From assembly GCF_002288525.1 (NCBI RefSeq), contig NZ_CP023067.1, positions 868,001 through 932,000 on the forward strand: a stretch of 64,000 bases of DNA, read 5' to 3'. Below are positions 25,376 through 38,102 of the stretch, one piece after another. The notes beneath the pieces were generated by a model. It made no database searches. It saw only the letters and a list, made by a program, of their open reading frames with translations, and was not told the origin of the DNA. The position numbers and the translations under genes were made by a program. Position 1 is the stretch's first letter. Each line of letters opens with the position of its first letter. Source of the DNA: Sinorhizobium sojae CCBAU 05684 (GTDB taxonomy: Bacteria; Pseudomonadota; Alphaproteobacteria; Rhizobiales; Rhizobiaceae).

Positions 25376-26935
25376 ATGGCTTCTTGGGTTGCGCTCTTCC
25401 TCATCGTGCTCTTTGCGCTGCTCGCGGCGGCGACAGTCTACGTCTACGGCGTGTTCGGTCGCCGCCCCCAGGCGCCGCCTTCCTTTGCCCTGCCTATTGT
25501 CGGCGATGAGACGGAAATCGACAGAGGCGTTGCCTCGCTTGCGGTCGAGGGCTTGCCCCGGAGCGCGATTGCTCTGGTATCGGACAACGTCGAAGCCTTT
25601 GTCGTGCGCGCCCAGTCGGCCCGCCGGGCCGGGCGCAGCCTCGACCTGCAATATTATTACTGGAAGGACGATCTGACCGGCTTCCTGCTGACCCGCGAGA
25701 TCATCGCAGCGGCGGATCGGGGCGTGCGCGTCCGGTTGCTCCTCGACGACATCAATGCCGGCATTCACGACCGCCTTTGCATTTCGCTTGACGCTCACCC
25801 GAATGTCGACGTGCGCCTTTTCAACCCGAGCCGTGCCCGGGTCGACCGCTTCCGTCGCGGATTCGAGATGGCGGTTCGCGCGTTCAGCGCGACGCGGCGG
25901 ATGCACAACAAGCTGTGGATAGCGGACGGGCGCCTGGCGATTTCCGGCGGTCGCAATATAGGAGACGCCTATTTCGACGCGGCGGAACTGTCCAATTTCC
26001 GCGACCTTGACGTGTGGATGACGGGGCCGGTCGTCGAACAGGCGACGGAAATGTTCGACCGTTACTGGAACAGCGCCTCCGTTTTGCCGATCGGCGCGCT
26101 GAGAACGCCGCGCAAGCATTATCTGCCGGCGCTGAGGGGGAGTCTCCAAACGCTGGCACGCACGCCTGCCGCCCGCTTCTACCTGGAAAAGGTCGGCGCT
26201 TCGGAGGCCGGTCCGGGCCTCTACTGGGGCAGTCGCACCCTCCACCGGTGCGAAGTCGTCCGCGTGGCTTTCGATCCGCCGGAAAAGGCTCTGATGCAGA
26301 AGCGGCAGAACTGGCTGCTGCGGGAGCTTTTTCCGCTGATCAAGGCGGCCGAGCACGACCTGCGCATCGTATCGCCCTACTTCATACCGGGCGCTGCGGG
26401 TACCCGCCAACTGACGGCGCTTGCGGCGAATGGCGTACGGGTGGCGGTCCTGACCAATTCGCTTGCGGCGACCGATGTGGCGGCCGTTCATGGCGGCTAC
26501 GTGAAATACCGCAGGGCGCTGCTTCGCGGCGGCGTCGACATCTATGAACTCAAGGAGTGCGGCGACTTCACTGATCGCCACCGCATGTCGCTGTTCGGTG
26601 CGCGCAATGCGAGTCTCCACACCAAGGCGTTCCTTGTCGACGGCATGACCGGCTATGTGGGATCGATGAATTTCGACCCGCGATCCGCGTCACTGAATAC
26701 GGAGATGGGGATCATTTTCTCCGACCGGGCGCTCGCCGCCGAACTCGATACGATCTTCGACGAAGAGACCTTGCCTGAGCGGAGTTACAGGCTGCTGCTC
26801 GAAGGCGGGCGGCCCGTTTGGCGCGACCGTGCGAGCGGTGCGGCCCGGCTGCTCAGGCATGAGCCCAGGGCAACCCTGTTCCGTCGGCTTGTCGCAGGCG
26901 CGATCCGCTTTCTGCCATTGGAATCACAGCTTTGA
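25376..26935 (+). CDS. phospholipase D / cardiolipin synthase-like protein (ClsC/YmdC type)
   Basis: The 519-residue protein has an N-terminal membrane helix (LFLIVLFALLAAATVYVYGVFG) and two HKD motifs: H177-x-K179-x4-D184 in MHNKLWIADG and H415-x-K417-x4-D422 in LHTKAFLVDG. Each is followed by the matching SGGRNIGD and VGSMNFDPRS strands. LDLQYYYWKDD near residue 90 is typical of the YmdC/ClsC branch. The likely reaction is transfer of a phosphatidyl group to make cardiolipin or a related lipid at the inner membrane. Confidence 0.88.
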   Translation: MASWVALFLIVLFALLAAATVYVYGVFGRRPQAPPSFALPIVGDETEIDRGVASLAVEGLPRSAIALVSDNVEAFVVRAQSARRAGRSLDLQYYYWKDDLTGFLLTREIIAAADRGVRVRLLLDDINAGIHDRLCISLDAHPNVDVRLFNPSRARVDRFRRGFEMAVRAFSATRRMHNKLWIADGRLAISGGRNIGDAYFDAAELSNFRDLDVWMTGPVVEQATEMFDRYWNSASVLPIGALRTPRKHYLPALRGSLQTLARTPAARFYLEKVGASEAGPGLYWGSRTLHRCEVVRVAFDPPEKALMQKRQNWLLRELFPLIKAAEHDLRIVSPYFIPGAAGTRQLTALAANGVRVAVLTNSLAATDVAAVHGGYVKYRRALLRGGVDIYELKECGDFTDRHRMSLFGARNASLHTKAFLVDGMTGYVGSMNFDPRSASLNTEMGIIFSDRALAAELDTIFDEETLPERSYRLLLEGGRPVWRDRASGAARLLRHEPRATLFRRLVAGAIRFLPLESQL

Positions 26936-26970
26936 GCCGCGCCATGCTCAGGCGTCCAAGACCGATGAGT

Positions 26971-26989
26971 ACCCGTGGAATTTACGGGT
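26971..26989 (+). terminator. weak stem-loop after the PLD-family gene
   Basis: ACCCGT and ACGGGT pair with a 7-base loop, followed by CGTTT. It is short and could be chance. Confidence 0.35.
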
Positions 26990-27147
26990 CGTTTACCGCA
27001 TGATCGCGAATGCCTGTGCGCAAGGCGGCATGACATGTGCGTGCCAGAGGCGCCCGTTGGAAAAATGTTCTATCGGCAGGGGAGCGTGGCCAATGAAAAG
27101 CTTTGGGTCCGGAAGCCGCGACCTTTAAGCTTATCGAGCGTTCGCGA

Positions 27148-27193
27148 CTTGAAGTGAAGGGCATTGACACTCTATGTAAGGCCGAGGCTATCC
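27148..27193 (+). promoter_or_regulatory. overlapping heat-shock-like and housekeeping promoters of clpP
   Basis: CTTGAA (27148-27153) followed 17 bases later by TCTATGT resembles a sigma-32 (RpoH) promoter. TTGACA (27164-27169) with an 18-bp spacer and CTATCC (27188-27193) resembles a sigma-70 promoter of the rhizobial type. The 309-bp gap before clpP otherwise holds only the weak stem-loop near its start. Confidence 0.5.
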
Positions 27194-27244
27194 GATGATT
27201 CCCGGTCCGCAAGGCATTGCGGGCCTGACTGATGAAGGTTCGAT

Positions 27245-27877
27245 ATGAGAAATCCAGTTGATACGGCCATGGCGTTGGTGCCGATGGTTGTCGAGCAGAC
27301 CAACCGCGGCGAACGGTCGTACGACATCTATTCGCGGCTTCTCAAGGAGCGCATCATCTTCCTGACGGGCCCGGTCGAAGATCACATGGCGACGCTTGTC
27401 TGCGCACAGTTGCTCTTCCTCGAAGCGGAAAACCCGAAGAAGGAAATCGCGCTCTACATCAATTCGCCGGGCGGCGTTGTGACGGCCGGCATGGCCATTT
27501 ATGACACGATGCAGTTCATCAAGCCGGCGGTCTCGACGCTCTGCATCGGCCAGGCGGCGTCGATGGGTTCGCTGCTCTTGGCCGCCGGCCACAAGGATAT
27601 GCGCTTCGCGACGCCGAACTCGCGCATCATGGTGCACCAGCCGTCGGGCGGCTTCCAGGGCCAGGCCTCCGACATCGAGCGGCATGCGCGGGACATCATC
27701 AAAATGAAGCGCAGGCTGAACGAAGTTTATGTCAGGCATTGCGGTCGCACCTATGAAGAGGTGGAACAGACTCTAGACCGCGATCATTTCATGAGTGCCG
27801 ACGAGGCTTTAGACTGGGGTTTGATCGACAAGGTGATCACCTCGCGAGAAGCCACCGAAGGTGGCGCAACGGCTTGA
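27245..27877 (+). CDS. clpP: ATP-dependent Clp protease proteolytic subunit
   Basis: The 210-residue protein has the ClpP serine protease core. S106 lies in GQAASMGS and H131 in IMVHQPSGG, with the catalytic Asp in the [20 protein letters not shown] helix region. [20 protein letters not shown] is the oxyanion/handle motif. It forms the two-ring peptidase chamber docking ClpX or ClpA. It is separated by 288 bp from clpX and probably has its own promoter, including a heat-shock-like one. Confidence 0.98.
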   Translation: MRNPVDTAMALVPMVVEQTNRGERSYDIYSRLLKERIIFLTGPVEDHMATLVCAQLLFLEAENPKKEIALYINSPGGVVTAGMAIYDTMQFIKPAVSTLCIGQAASMGSLLLAAGHKDMRFATPNSRIMVHQPSGGFQGQASDIERHARDIIKMKRRLNEVYVRHCGRTYEEVEQTLDRDHFMSADEALDWGLIDKVITSREATEGGATA

Positions 27878-28165
27878 AGTCGAGTTTTTGTGTCCGCGCA
27901 GATGCAATTGTGACGCATTTGTAACGGCGAAGGGCTTTATCGGTAGGGTAAAGCCGCTAATATGAGCCGAGATGCTATGCTATGGGTTCTATGCGTAGCG
28001 TTGCGATGTCGAGGGGAGAGTCGTTGCAGCCGAAGGTCGGGCAGCTTGCCTGAGCGGTGTGTACTCCCAGGGACTTCGTGCGGGCGATGAGGGCCCGCGC
28101 AAGGCGATTTGAGTAGTCCGCGATATCTTTTCCGAAGGTGTCCGGCGTGCTGGAAGGAAGTGAAA

Positions 28166-29443
<1,278 letters not shown>

Positions 29444-29469
29444 TGGCTCCGCTCTGGTCAGTTGAAAGG

Positions 29470-29492
29470 GCCCGCCATTCGCGGGCTTTTTT
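29470..29492 (+). terminator. intrinsic terminator of clpX
   Basis: GCCCGC-CATTC-GCGGGC is followed directly by six T residues, 26 bases after the clpX stop. Confidence 0.88.
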
Positions 29493-29781
29493 CACGGATT
29501 CTGCGGTCGAGCGCCCGGCTGGCCGAACCACAGGCAAGAGACCGCCCGGCCGCGAGACTCCATTCCCGATTTTCGGCGTGTTTTCTCCCCATTTTTGAAC
29601 AATTTCGGGCGCAAAATCATTGCTATCAAGCAAATCGTTTATTGCTAAACCTCCGCAACGACGCGATGATGTGACGATTCAATGAAGCCGGTTGCAGTGC
29701 ACTGGTCCCCGTGTCGTAAGGTCCGCAACAGCATTTCAGCATAGGGGGCGGAATTGTCATGGAAGCGGGATTGCACCTGGC

Positions 29782-29810
29782 CTTGAAAAGGTATCTTCCG
29801 CACTCCACTT
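29782..29810 (+). promoter_or_regulatory. heat-shock (RpoH-like) promoter of lon
   Basis: CTTGAA-N17-CCACTT lies about 80 bases before the lon ATG and fits the alphaproteobacterial sigma-32 pattern. The 447-bp clpX-lon gap also holds the clpX terminator and a 10-bp palindrome CAGTGCACTG (29695-29704); no gene was seen in it. Confidence 0.6.
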
Positions 29811-29890
29811 TCAGATGGAAAAGTGATGGCCGGGAGTGCTGCTGAGGCTCCCGGGAACGGGCCCGAAAATCGGGACGGAAAGGAATTGAC

Positions 29891-32311
<2,421 letters not shown>

Positions 32312-32370
32312 CAGATGTCGAAAGCGGCACGGGACTGTGTCCCGCGTGGCGCAGTTTGACCAAAAAATCA

Positions 32371-32400
32371 AAAAAGACCGGCATTTCGCCGGTCTTTTTT
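32371..32400. terminator. strong terminator after lon
   Basis: AAAAAGACCGGC-ATTTC-GCCGGTCTTTTTT forms a GC-rich stem flanked by A and T tracts, 60 bases after the lon stop. The symmetrical tracts let it work on both strands. Confidence 0.9.
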
Positions 32401-32534
32401 GTTGTAAAGCAGCCCGCAAGCCTTGCATTCCAAGGGATTAGGCGCAATTGGGAATGGCAAGACGTGGGTGAAGCACATGCCGCCCCGGCTTAAGAAGCAC
32501 AGTCGTTTCGAACCAGTATGAAAGGGGTGGAAAC

Positions 32535-32807
32535 ATGAACAAGAATGAGCTCGTGGCTGCCGTCGCCGAGAAGGCCGGTCTTTCCAAGGCCGATGCGTCT
32601 TCTGCAGTGGATGCAGTTTTTGAGACCATCCAGAGCGAACTGAAGAACGGCGGCGATATCCGCCTCGTCGGTTTCGGCAACTTCTCCGTGACCCGCCGCG
32701 AAGCCTCCAAGGGCCGCAACCCGTCGACGGGTGCGGAAGTTGACATCCCGGCACGCAACGTGCCGAAGTTCACGGCCGGCAAGGGCCTCAAGGACGCCGT
32801 CAACTAA
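32535..32807 (+). CDS. hupB: DNA-binding protein HU
   Basis: The 90-residue protein is a full-length HU subunit: MNKNELVAAVAEKAGLSKADA at the dimer core, FGNFSVTRREASKGRNPSTGAEVDIPARNVPKFTAGKGLKDAVN with the DNA-binding arm and its RNP tip. It bends and compacts DNA as a homodimer. AAAGGGG lies upstream of the ATG. It is a single-gene unit between the lon terminator and its own stem-loop. Confidence 0.98.
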   Translation: MNKNELVAAVAEKAGLSKADASSAVDAVFETIQSELKNGGDIRLVGFGNFSVTRREASKGRNPSTGAEVDIPARNVPKFTAGKGLKDAVN

Positions 32808-32949
32808 TCGAGCGCTTCCGGGTTCCGACGGAACCCGAGCGATCGCCGGTCGGCTTTTCCGCGTGGTGGCTGCGGATTGCAGGCCCAACAGGTTCATGTT
32901 CCTCTGCCTCTTGCGCTCTCTTTGGAAAGCGCGTGCAGGCAGGTTGATT

Positions 32950-32974
32950 GAGGCCCGGCCCAGCCGGGCCTCTT
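32950..32974 (+). terminator. terminator after hupB
   Basis: GAGGCCCGGC-CCA-GCCGGGCCTC is followed by TTTTC, about 145 bases after the hupB stop. The intervening sequence holds no gene that I can recognise. Confidence 0.75.
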
Positions 32975-32989
32975 TTCAGTTTTCCTCCG

Positions 32990-33007
32990 CTGTCATCGGA
33001 CTGTTAC
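32990..33007 (+). promoter_or_regulatory. PHO box upstream of the phytase-like esterase gene
   Basis: CTGTCAT-CGGA-CTGTTAC matches the PhoB site CTGTCAT-N4-CTGTCA(C/T) at 13 of 14 fixed positions. It lies 101 bases before the ATG at 33109, a usual distance for activation. Confidence 0.6.
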
Positions 33008-33108
33008 AGGGCGGCTGCAAAAACCTCCCATCCGGGGCGTGAGGCAACCGGCCGATTCCGGATGCCACAGCGGCGCAAATGCGAGCGCCGCGACAAGGAG
33101 GGAGATCA

Positions 33109-35301
33109 ATGAAAGCACTTTCCATCACCGCAGCTTTGGCTGCTGCACTTGCCGCATCGACCGCAACCGCCGTTCGGGCCGAACAGGTCTTTAACCGCAT
33201 CGCATCCTTTGCGGTCGCCGATAACCTACCCGAGGGCGAACGCGAGGCGCCGACCTCCGCCGAAATCATCACGGCGAGCGACGACGGCAACACGCTCGTC
33301 TACAGCGATAGCCCCGGCAAGCGCATCGGCTTTATCGACATTACCGATGCCAGGGCGCCAGCCGCTGCCGGCACCGTTTCCTTCGATGGCGAACCGACCT
33401 CCGTGGCGATCGCCGGTGGCAAGGTCCTGGTGGCCGTGAACACGAGCGAAAGCTTTACCAATCCCTCGGGCCTGCTTGCCGTGGTCGATCTCGCGACGAA
33501 AAAGCAGGATGCCACCTGCGATCTCGGCGGTCAGCCGGATTCCGTCGCCGTCAATAAGGACGGGACGCTCGCCGCCATTGCGATCGAGAACGAGCGCGAC
33601 GAAGAAGTCAATGACGGCATGATCCCGCAGATGCCGGCGGGTGATCTTATGATTCTGTCGCTGAAGGACGGCATTGCGGACTGCGCATCGATCAAGCGCG
33701 TGGCCCTGACCGGCCTTGCCGAAGTCGCCGGCGACGATCCGGAACCGGAATTCGTCGCCTTCAACGGCCAGGACGAAATCGCCCTGACCCTGCAGGAAAA
33801 CAATCACATCGTCATCATCGACGGGAAGTCCGCAGCGGTGAAGGCGCATTTCTCCGCCGGCAAGGTCGATCTCAAGAACATCGACGTCAAGCGTGACGGC
33901 GCCATCGGCTTTACCGGCGAACAGGCCGGCCGCAAGCGCGAGCCCGACGCGGTGAAGTGGCTCGGTGACCAGCGTCTGGTCGTCGCCAACGAGGGTGATT
34001 ACGAGGGCGGCGCACGCGGCTTCACCGTCTTCGACAAGAGCGGCAAGGTCCTCTTCGAATCCGGCCCGAGCCTCGAGCATGCTATCGCGGCGATCGGCCA
34101 TTATCCGGAGAAGAGGTCGTCGGCCAAGGGCGTCGAGCCGGAAGGCCTCGAAGCGGCACGCTTCGGCGACGACGATCTCTTCTTCGTCCTTTCGGAACGT
34201 TCATCGATCGTCGGCGTCTACAAGGACACCGGCGCCGAACCGGAACTGCTGCAGCTCCTGCCGTCCGGCATCTCGCCCGAGGGTGCCGTCGCCATTCCGC
34301 AGCGTAACCTGCTGGCGATCGCCAACGAGGTCGACCTCATCGAGGACGGCGGTGCGCGCGCACATGTCATGATCTACGAGCGAGGGGAGGGGGAGGCGGC
34401 CTATCCGCAGATACGTTCCGCAGAGAAGGATGGCGTGCCGATCGGTTTCGGGGCGCTTTCGGGCCTCGCCGCGGTTCCGGACAGGCCAGGTTTCCTGCGC
34501 GCGGTCAACGACTCCGTCTACACGTCACGGCCGACGATCTTCACGATCGACGCGACGCAGAAGCCGGCCTTGATCACCGAGGCGCTGGTGATTACCCGCG
34601 ACGGCGCGCCTGCCCAGAAGCTGGATATCGAAGGTATCGCCAATGATGGTGAAGGCGGCTTCTGGCTGGCTTCAGAAGGCAATTCGGAAAAGCTCTACAG
34701 TCACGCGATCCTCCATGTGAACGAGAAGGGCGAGATCAAGCAGGAGATCGCGCCTCCGGCCGAACTCAGGGCCAATGAGGTCCGTTTCGGTTTCGAAGGC
34801 ATTTCGGCCGTCGGCGAAGGCGACGAATTGACCCTGTGGATGGCGGTGCAGCGCGAATGGAAGGACGACGAGAAAGGCTTCGTGAAACTCGTCTCCTACA
34901 GGCCTGCAACCAGAGAGTGGGGCGCGGTCCGCTATCCGCTCGACAAGTCGGAGCAGGGCTGGATCGGTCTCTCGGAGATTTCCGCCCATGGCGACTTCGC
35001 CTACGTCGTCGAACGAGACAATCTGATCGGCGCCGCGGCGAAGACCAAGAAGCTCTACCGCGTGCCGCTTGCAGAGCTGAAGCCTGCCGCCCTCGGGGGC
35101 GAACTGCCGGTCGTGAAGAAGGAAGAGGTTCGGGATCTCATCCCGGAGCTGAAGGCGCTCAACGGCTATGTGGTCGACAAGGTCGAGGGCTTCACGGTCG
35201 ACGCGGCCGGCAGCGGTTACGTCGTCACCGACAATGATGGCGTCGACGATTCCTCAGGCGAAACCCTGTTCTTCTCCATCGGTGCCATCAACGCGATGTA
35301 A
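33109..35301 (+). CDS. secreted phytase-like esterase (esterase-like activity of phytase family)
   Basis: ATG 33109 follows AAGGAGGGA and gives 730 residues with a signal peptide (MKALSITAALAAALAASTATAVRA). The N-terminal half is a beta-propeller-like series (GFIDITDARAPAAAGTVSF, LLAVVDLATKKQDATCDLGG, VIIDGKSAAVKAHFS). The C-terminal half has the phytase-like signature FGALSGLAAVPDRPGFLRAVNDSVYTSRPTIFTID, LDIEGIANDGEGGFWLASEGN and VRFGFEGISAVGEGD. Family members are periplasmic or secreted proteins with reported phosphoesterase activity. The PHO box supports a phosphate-scavenging role; catalytic proof is lacking. Confidence 0.85.
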   Translation: MKALSITAALAAALAASTATAVRAEQVFNRIASFAVADNLPEGEREAPTSAEIITASDDGNTLVYSDSPGKRIGFIDITDARAPAAAGTVSFDGEPTSVAIAGGKVLVAVNTSESFTNPSGLLAVVDLATKKQDATCDLGGQPDSVAVNKDGTLAAIAIENERDEEVNDGMIPQMPAGDLMILSLKDGIADCASIKRVALTGLAEVAGDDPEPEFVAFNGQDEIALTLQENNHIVIIDGKSAAVKAHFSAGKVDLKNIDVKRDGAIGFTGEQAGRKREPDAVKWLGDQRLVVANEGDYEGGARGFTVFDKSGKVLFESGPSLEHAIAAIGHYPEKRSSAKGVEPEGLEAARFGDDDLFFVLSERSSIVGVYKDTGAEPELLQLLPSGISPEGAVAIPQRNLLAIANEVDLIEDGGARAHVMIYERGEGEAAYPQIRSAEKDGVPIGFGALSGLAAVPDRPGFLRAVNDSVYTSRPTIFTIDATQKPALITEALVITRDGAPAQKLDIEGIANDGEGGFWLASEGNSEKLYSHAILHVNEKGEIKQEIAPPAELRANEVRFGFEGISAVGEGDELTLWMAVQREWKDDEKGFVKLVSYRPATREWGAVRYPLDKSEQGWIGLSEISAHGDFAYVVERDNLIGAAAKTKKLYRVPLAELKPAALGGELPVVKKEEVRDLIPELKALNGYVVDKVEGFTVDAAGSGYVVTDNDGVDDSSGETLFFSIGAINAM

Positions 35302-35322
35302 GCGACCGCCAGAAGAAATGAC

Positions 35323-35349
35323 GAGGCCGGGACATGAGATCCCGGCCTC
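35323..35349 (+). terminator. terminator after the phytase-like gene
   Basis: GAGGCCGGGA-CATGAGA-TCCCGGCCTC gives a 10-bp stem followed by TTCATCTT. It lies between convergent genes. Confidence 0.75.
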
Positions 35350-35378
35350 TTCATCTTGCGACCGAAACAGTCGGGCCT

Positions 35379-35861
35379 TCACGGTGCGGCAGCGATCTCC
35401 TGCTCCTCCGCCGCTTCCTTGCGCTTGCGGATCTCGTCGGTCTTCACGACGAGCTTGCTGACGATCTCGAAGAGCTGGTCGAGCTGATCGTCGTCGAGCG
35501 CCGAGAAGATTTCCTCGAGCAACTGCTTGCGCGGATGCTCCGCCGCCTCGAGCACGGCCCGGCCGGTGTCGGTGATCGAGACGATCTTGGCGCGGCGGTC
35601 TTCCGGGTCGGGCTTGCGCATCACCAGCCGGTCGCGCTCCAGGCCGTCGATCGCCTCGGTCACGGTCCGCGGCGCGAAATTCAAGGCGCAGGCGATGTCG
35701 GTCGATCGGCACGGTCCGAGCTTGCTCAGGAAGAACAGGAACTTGCTTCGGGCAAGCGAGACGCCTTCCTCCGTCATCGACTCGTTCACCAGACGATGAA
35801 TGCGGTGGTAGAGTTCGAACAGCTTGTCGGAAACGTCGAATGTCTTCTTCATGACCATCAT
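35379..35861 (-). CDS. MarR-family transcriptional regulator
   Basis: From ATG 35861 the product is 160 residues. The winged helix has SKLGPCRSTDIACALNFAPRTVTEAIDGLERDRLVMRKPDPEDRRAKIVSITDTGR, typical of MarR repressors, flanked by helices for dimerisation. The start is uncertain: ATGs at 35852, 35858, 35861 and 35882 are in frame, and none has a clear ribosome-binding site, so leaderless translation is possible. The C-terminus is rich in charged residues (RKRKEAAEEQE). The ligand is unknown. Confidence 0.85.
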   Translation of the reverse strand: MMVMKKTFDVSDKLFELYHRIHRLVNESMTEEGVSLARSKFLFFLSKLGPCRSTDIACALNFAPRTVTEAIDGLERDRLVMRKPDPEDRRAKIVSITDTGRAVLEAAEHPRKQLLEEIFSALDDDQLDQLFEIVSKLVVKTDEIRKRKEAAEEQEIAAAP

Positions 35862-35923
35862 GGCTGTATGTTGAGGGGCCATGTCAAATGGCAGTAACCC
35901 TATTGATAGTGACAATCGCCATG

Positions 35924-35935
35924 TTTGTCGACAAA
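35924..35935. promoter_or_regulatory. 12-bp palindrome before the marR gene
   Basis: TTTGTCGACAAA is a perfect palindrome 63 bases upstream of the likely marR start. MarR proteins usually bind such dyads in their own promoters; binding here is inferred. Confidence 0.35.
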
Positions 35936-35977
35936 AACCCGGCAATTCTTAAGGAGAACACCGGCAGTTGCAAAAGT

Positions 35978-36001
35978 AACGGCCCCGTCTGAGGGGCCGT
36001 T
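35978..36001 (-). terminator. stem-loop after the first chemoreceptor gene
   Basis: AACGGCCCC and GGGGCCGTT pair around a 6-base loop, followed on the reverse strand by ACTTTTGC. Confidence 0.65.
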
Positions 36002-36031
36002 GACGATGCGAGAGGAAAGCCGCTGTGTCTG

Positions 36032-37855
36032 CTATGCGGCGTGACGCGACCCGTAGCCATGATCCTTGGTTTCGGCCAGCGTGAAGCGGCTGATCAAATC
36101 GCGCAGGCGGCTTGCCTCCTGCGCCAGCGTTGCGCTCGCGGCATTGGCCTCTTCGACCATTGCGGCGTTCTGTTGCGTAACCTGGTCCATCTGGTTGACG
36201 GCCATATTGACCTCCGAAAGCCCGGTGGACTGCTCTCGGGCCGAGACCGCAATGGCATCCATATGTTCGTTGATGGTTACGATGAAGCCTTCGATGGTGC
36301 GCAGGGCCGCGCCCGTTTCGCGGACGAGTCGGACGCCGCCCTCGACTTCGCTTGCCGAATTGCGGATCAGTTCCTTGATCTCCTTGGCGGCGTTGGCCGA
36401 TCGCTGTGCGAGCTCGCGCACCTCCTGTGCGACGACCGCGAAGCCTTTGCCGGCCTCGCCGGCGCGGGCCGCTTCAACGCCGGCATTGAGCGCCAGAAGG
36501 TTCGTCTGGAAGGCGATCTCGTCGATGACGCCGATGATATTGGAGATCTGGCTGGAGGAATGCTCGATGCGGCCCATGGCGTCGATTGCGCCTGCGACGA
36601 TTGCGCCGGATTTGTGAGCGCTCTCGTTCGCCTGGGCGGCGATCGTCCGGGCTTCGTTGGTGCGTTTGGAGGAGTTGGCAACGTTGACGGTGATCTCATC
36701 GAGCGCGGCCGCCGTTTCTTCCAGTGAGGCCGCCTGCTGTTCCGTGCGCCGCGACAGGTCATCGGCGCTGTGGCTTACTTCGCGCGCGCGGCCGTCGATG
36801 CTGCCTGAGCTGACGGAAACGGCCGCCAGCGTGTCGGCGAGCTGGGCAACCGCCTGGTTCAGGTCGTGCCGGAGCTGCTCGAAGTCGGGCGCAAAGGGCT
36901 CAGTGAGCTGGAAGGCCAGATCGCCGGAGGCGAGCCGCTGCAAGCCGCTCGCAAGGCCGGCCGTCGCTTCACGGAGGCGCTGCTGGGCCGCGGCCTCGGC
37001 GTCGCGGGTCACCCTTTGACGTTCGGCCTCGGCCTCGGCGCGCTGGATGCCGGCCTCTTCCTCGAGCTTCTGATTGGTGATCGCCGCCTGGCGGAAGACC
37101 TCGACAGCGCGCGCCATCTCGCCGATCTCGTCCTTGCGGGTGCCGTAGGGAATACTGCTCGCCGCATCCCCCTCCGCGAGCCTCGCCATGGAGCGGGTGA
37201 TGATCTGAATCGGGCGGGCAACGCCACGAACGGCATAGGCGATCGACCCGAGAACGATCGCTGCTGCAAGGCCGATTACGATGGAATCGATCGTCACGAT
37301 CAGCTGGTGGGTTGCGTCGCTGGCGGCGACGGCGGCGTCGGCTCCGGCGAGGTTCTGATCGAGCAACTCGCCGATCGCCACATCCACCTTCTCGCCTTCG
37401 ACCCGCATGTCGACCTTGAAGACGTGCTGAGCTTTCATGTTCTGGAGGTCGTTGGAGTATTTCACCATTCCATCGGCGACTGCGAGATAGGCCTTGTAGG
37501 CCGCGTGCACCTTGTCGAGCGCGGCCTTGTCGGCATCCGACGTCGCCAAGGCAGCATAGTCCTCGGCGAGCTTTTCGAAGCCGCTGACGATCTCACGGAT
37601 CGCTTTTTCTGCGCCCTTCTTTTCAAAGGGCGTGAGCGAGATCAGGTGCCGGGCAAAGACAGTTCGCGTGTCGGAGAGCTGCGTCTTGAGCGCACGCGCC
37701 AACGAAACGCGCGGCAACCAGCTCTTGGCGATTTCGCCGTTCCGCTCATTCATCATGCGAACGCCGTTGATGGAGGCGGCGGCGAGCGTGGCGACGATCA
37801 GTGTCACCAGAACAAAGAGCGCGATCAGCGTATGCGATATCTTCAGGCGGGACAT
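36032..37855 (-). CDS. methyl-accepting chemotaxis protein with 4HB sensor
   Basis: The 607-residue protein has a first membrane helix ([20 protein letters not shown]), an all-helical periplasmic four-helix-bundle domain of about 150 residues ([16 protein letters not shown]) and a second helix ([19 protein letters not shown]). A HAMP domain follows ([17 protein letters not shown]), with a second HAMP-like stretch before the signalling domain. The highly conserved hairpin reads [47 protein letters not shown]. The C-terminus (GYGSRHAA) lacks the CheR/CheB pentapeptide, so adaptation may depend on other receptors. Confidence 0.95.
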   Translation of the reverse strand: MSRLKISHTLIALFVLVTLIVATLAAASINGVRMMNERNGEIAKSWLPRVSLARALKTQLSDTRTVFARHLISLTPFEKKGAEKAIREIVSGFEKLAEDYAALATSDADKAALDKVHAAYKAYLAVADGMVKYSNDLQNMKAQHVFKVDMRVEGEKVDVAIGELLDQNLAGADAAVAASDATHQLIVTIDSIVIGLAAAIVLGSIAYAVRGVARPIQIITRSMARLAEGDAASSIPYGTRKDEIGEMARAVEVFRQAAITNQKLEEEAGIQRAEAEAERQRVTRDAEAAAQQRLREATAGLASGLQRLASGDLAFQLTEPFAPDFEQLRHDLNQAVAQLADTLAAVSVSSGSIDGRAREVSHSADDLSRRTEQQAASLEETAAALDEITVNVANSSKRTNEARTIAAQANESAHKSGAIVAGAIDAMGRIEHSSSQISNIIGVIDEIAFQTNLLALNAGVEAARAGEAGKGFAVVAQEVRELAQRSANAAKEIKELIRNSASEVEGGVRLVRETGAALRTIEGFIVTINEHMDAIAVSAREQSTGLSEVNMAVNQMDQVTQQNAAMVEEANAASATLAQEASRLRDLISRFTLAETKDHGYGSRHAA

Positions 37856-38102
37856 GTCTTACTCCGGAACGATCCGTGGACGGTGAATGCATCTTCCGGC
37901 TCTTGATCGTCATGACGGAGCGGAAGCCGAAGCAGGAATCATTCCGGTGCTGTCGATGCGCAGACGCGCATCCCGAGAAAACTAGCGAGCTAGGCGTTAC
38001 GAATCCGCTAAGCTTTCAAAATACGGCATAAGTTGCACCGCTGGCGACGGCCGTGTCCGGCTCCCATTGACGAGCAACGCGCGCTCGGGCCATGGTCCGG
38101 CC

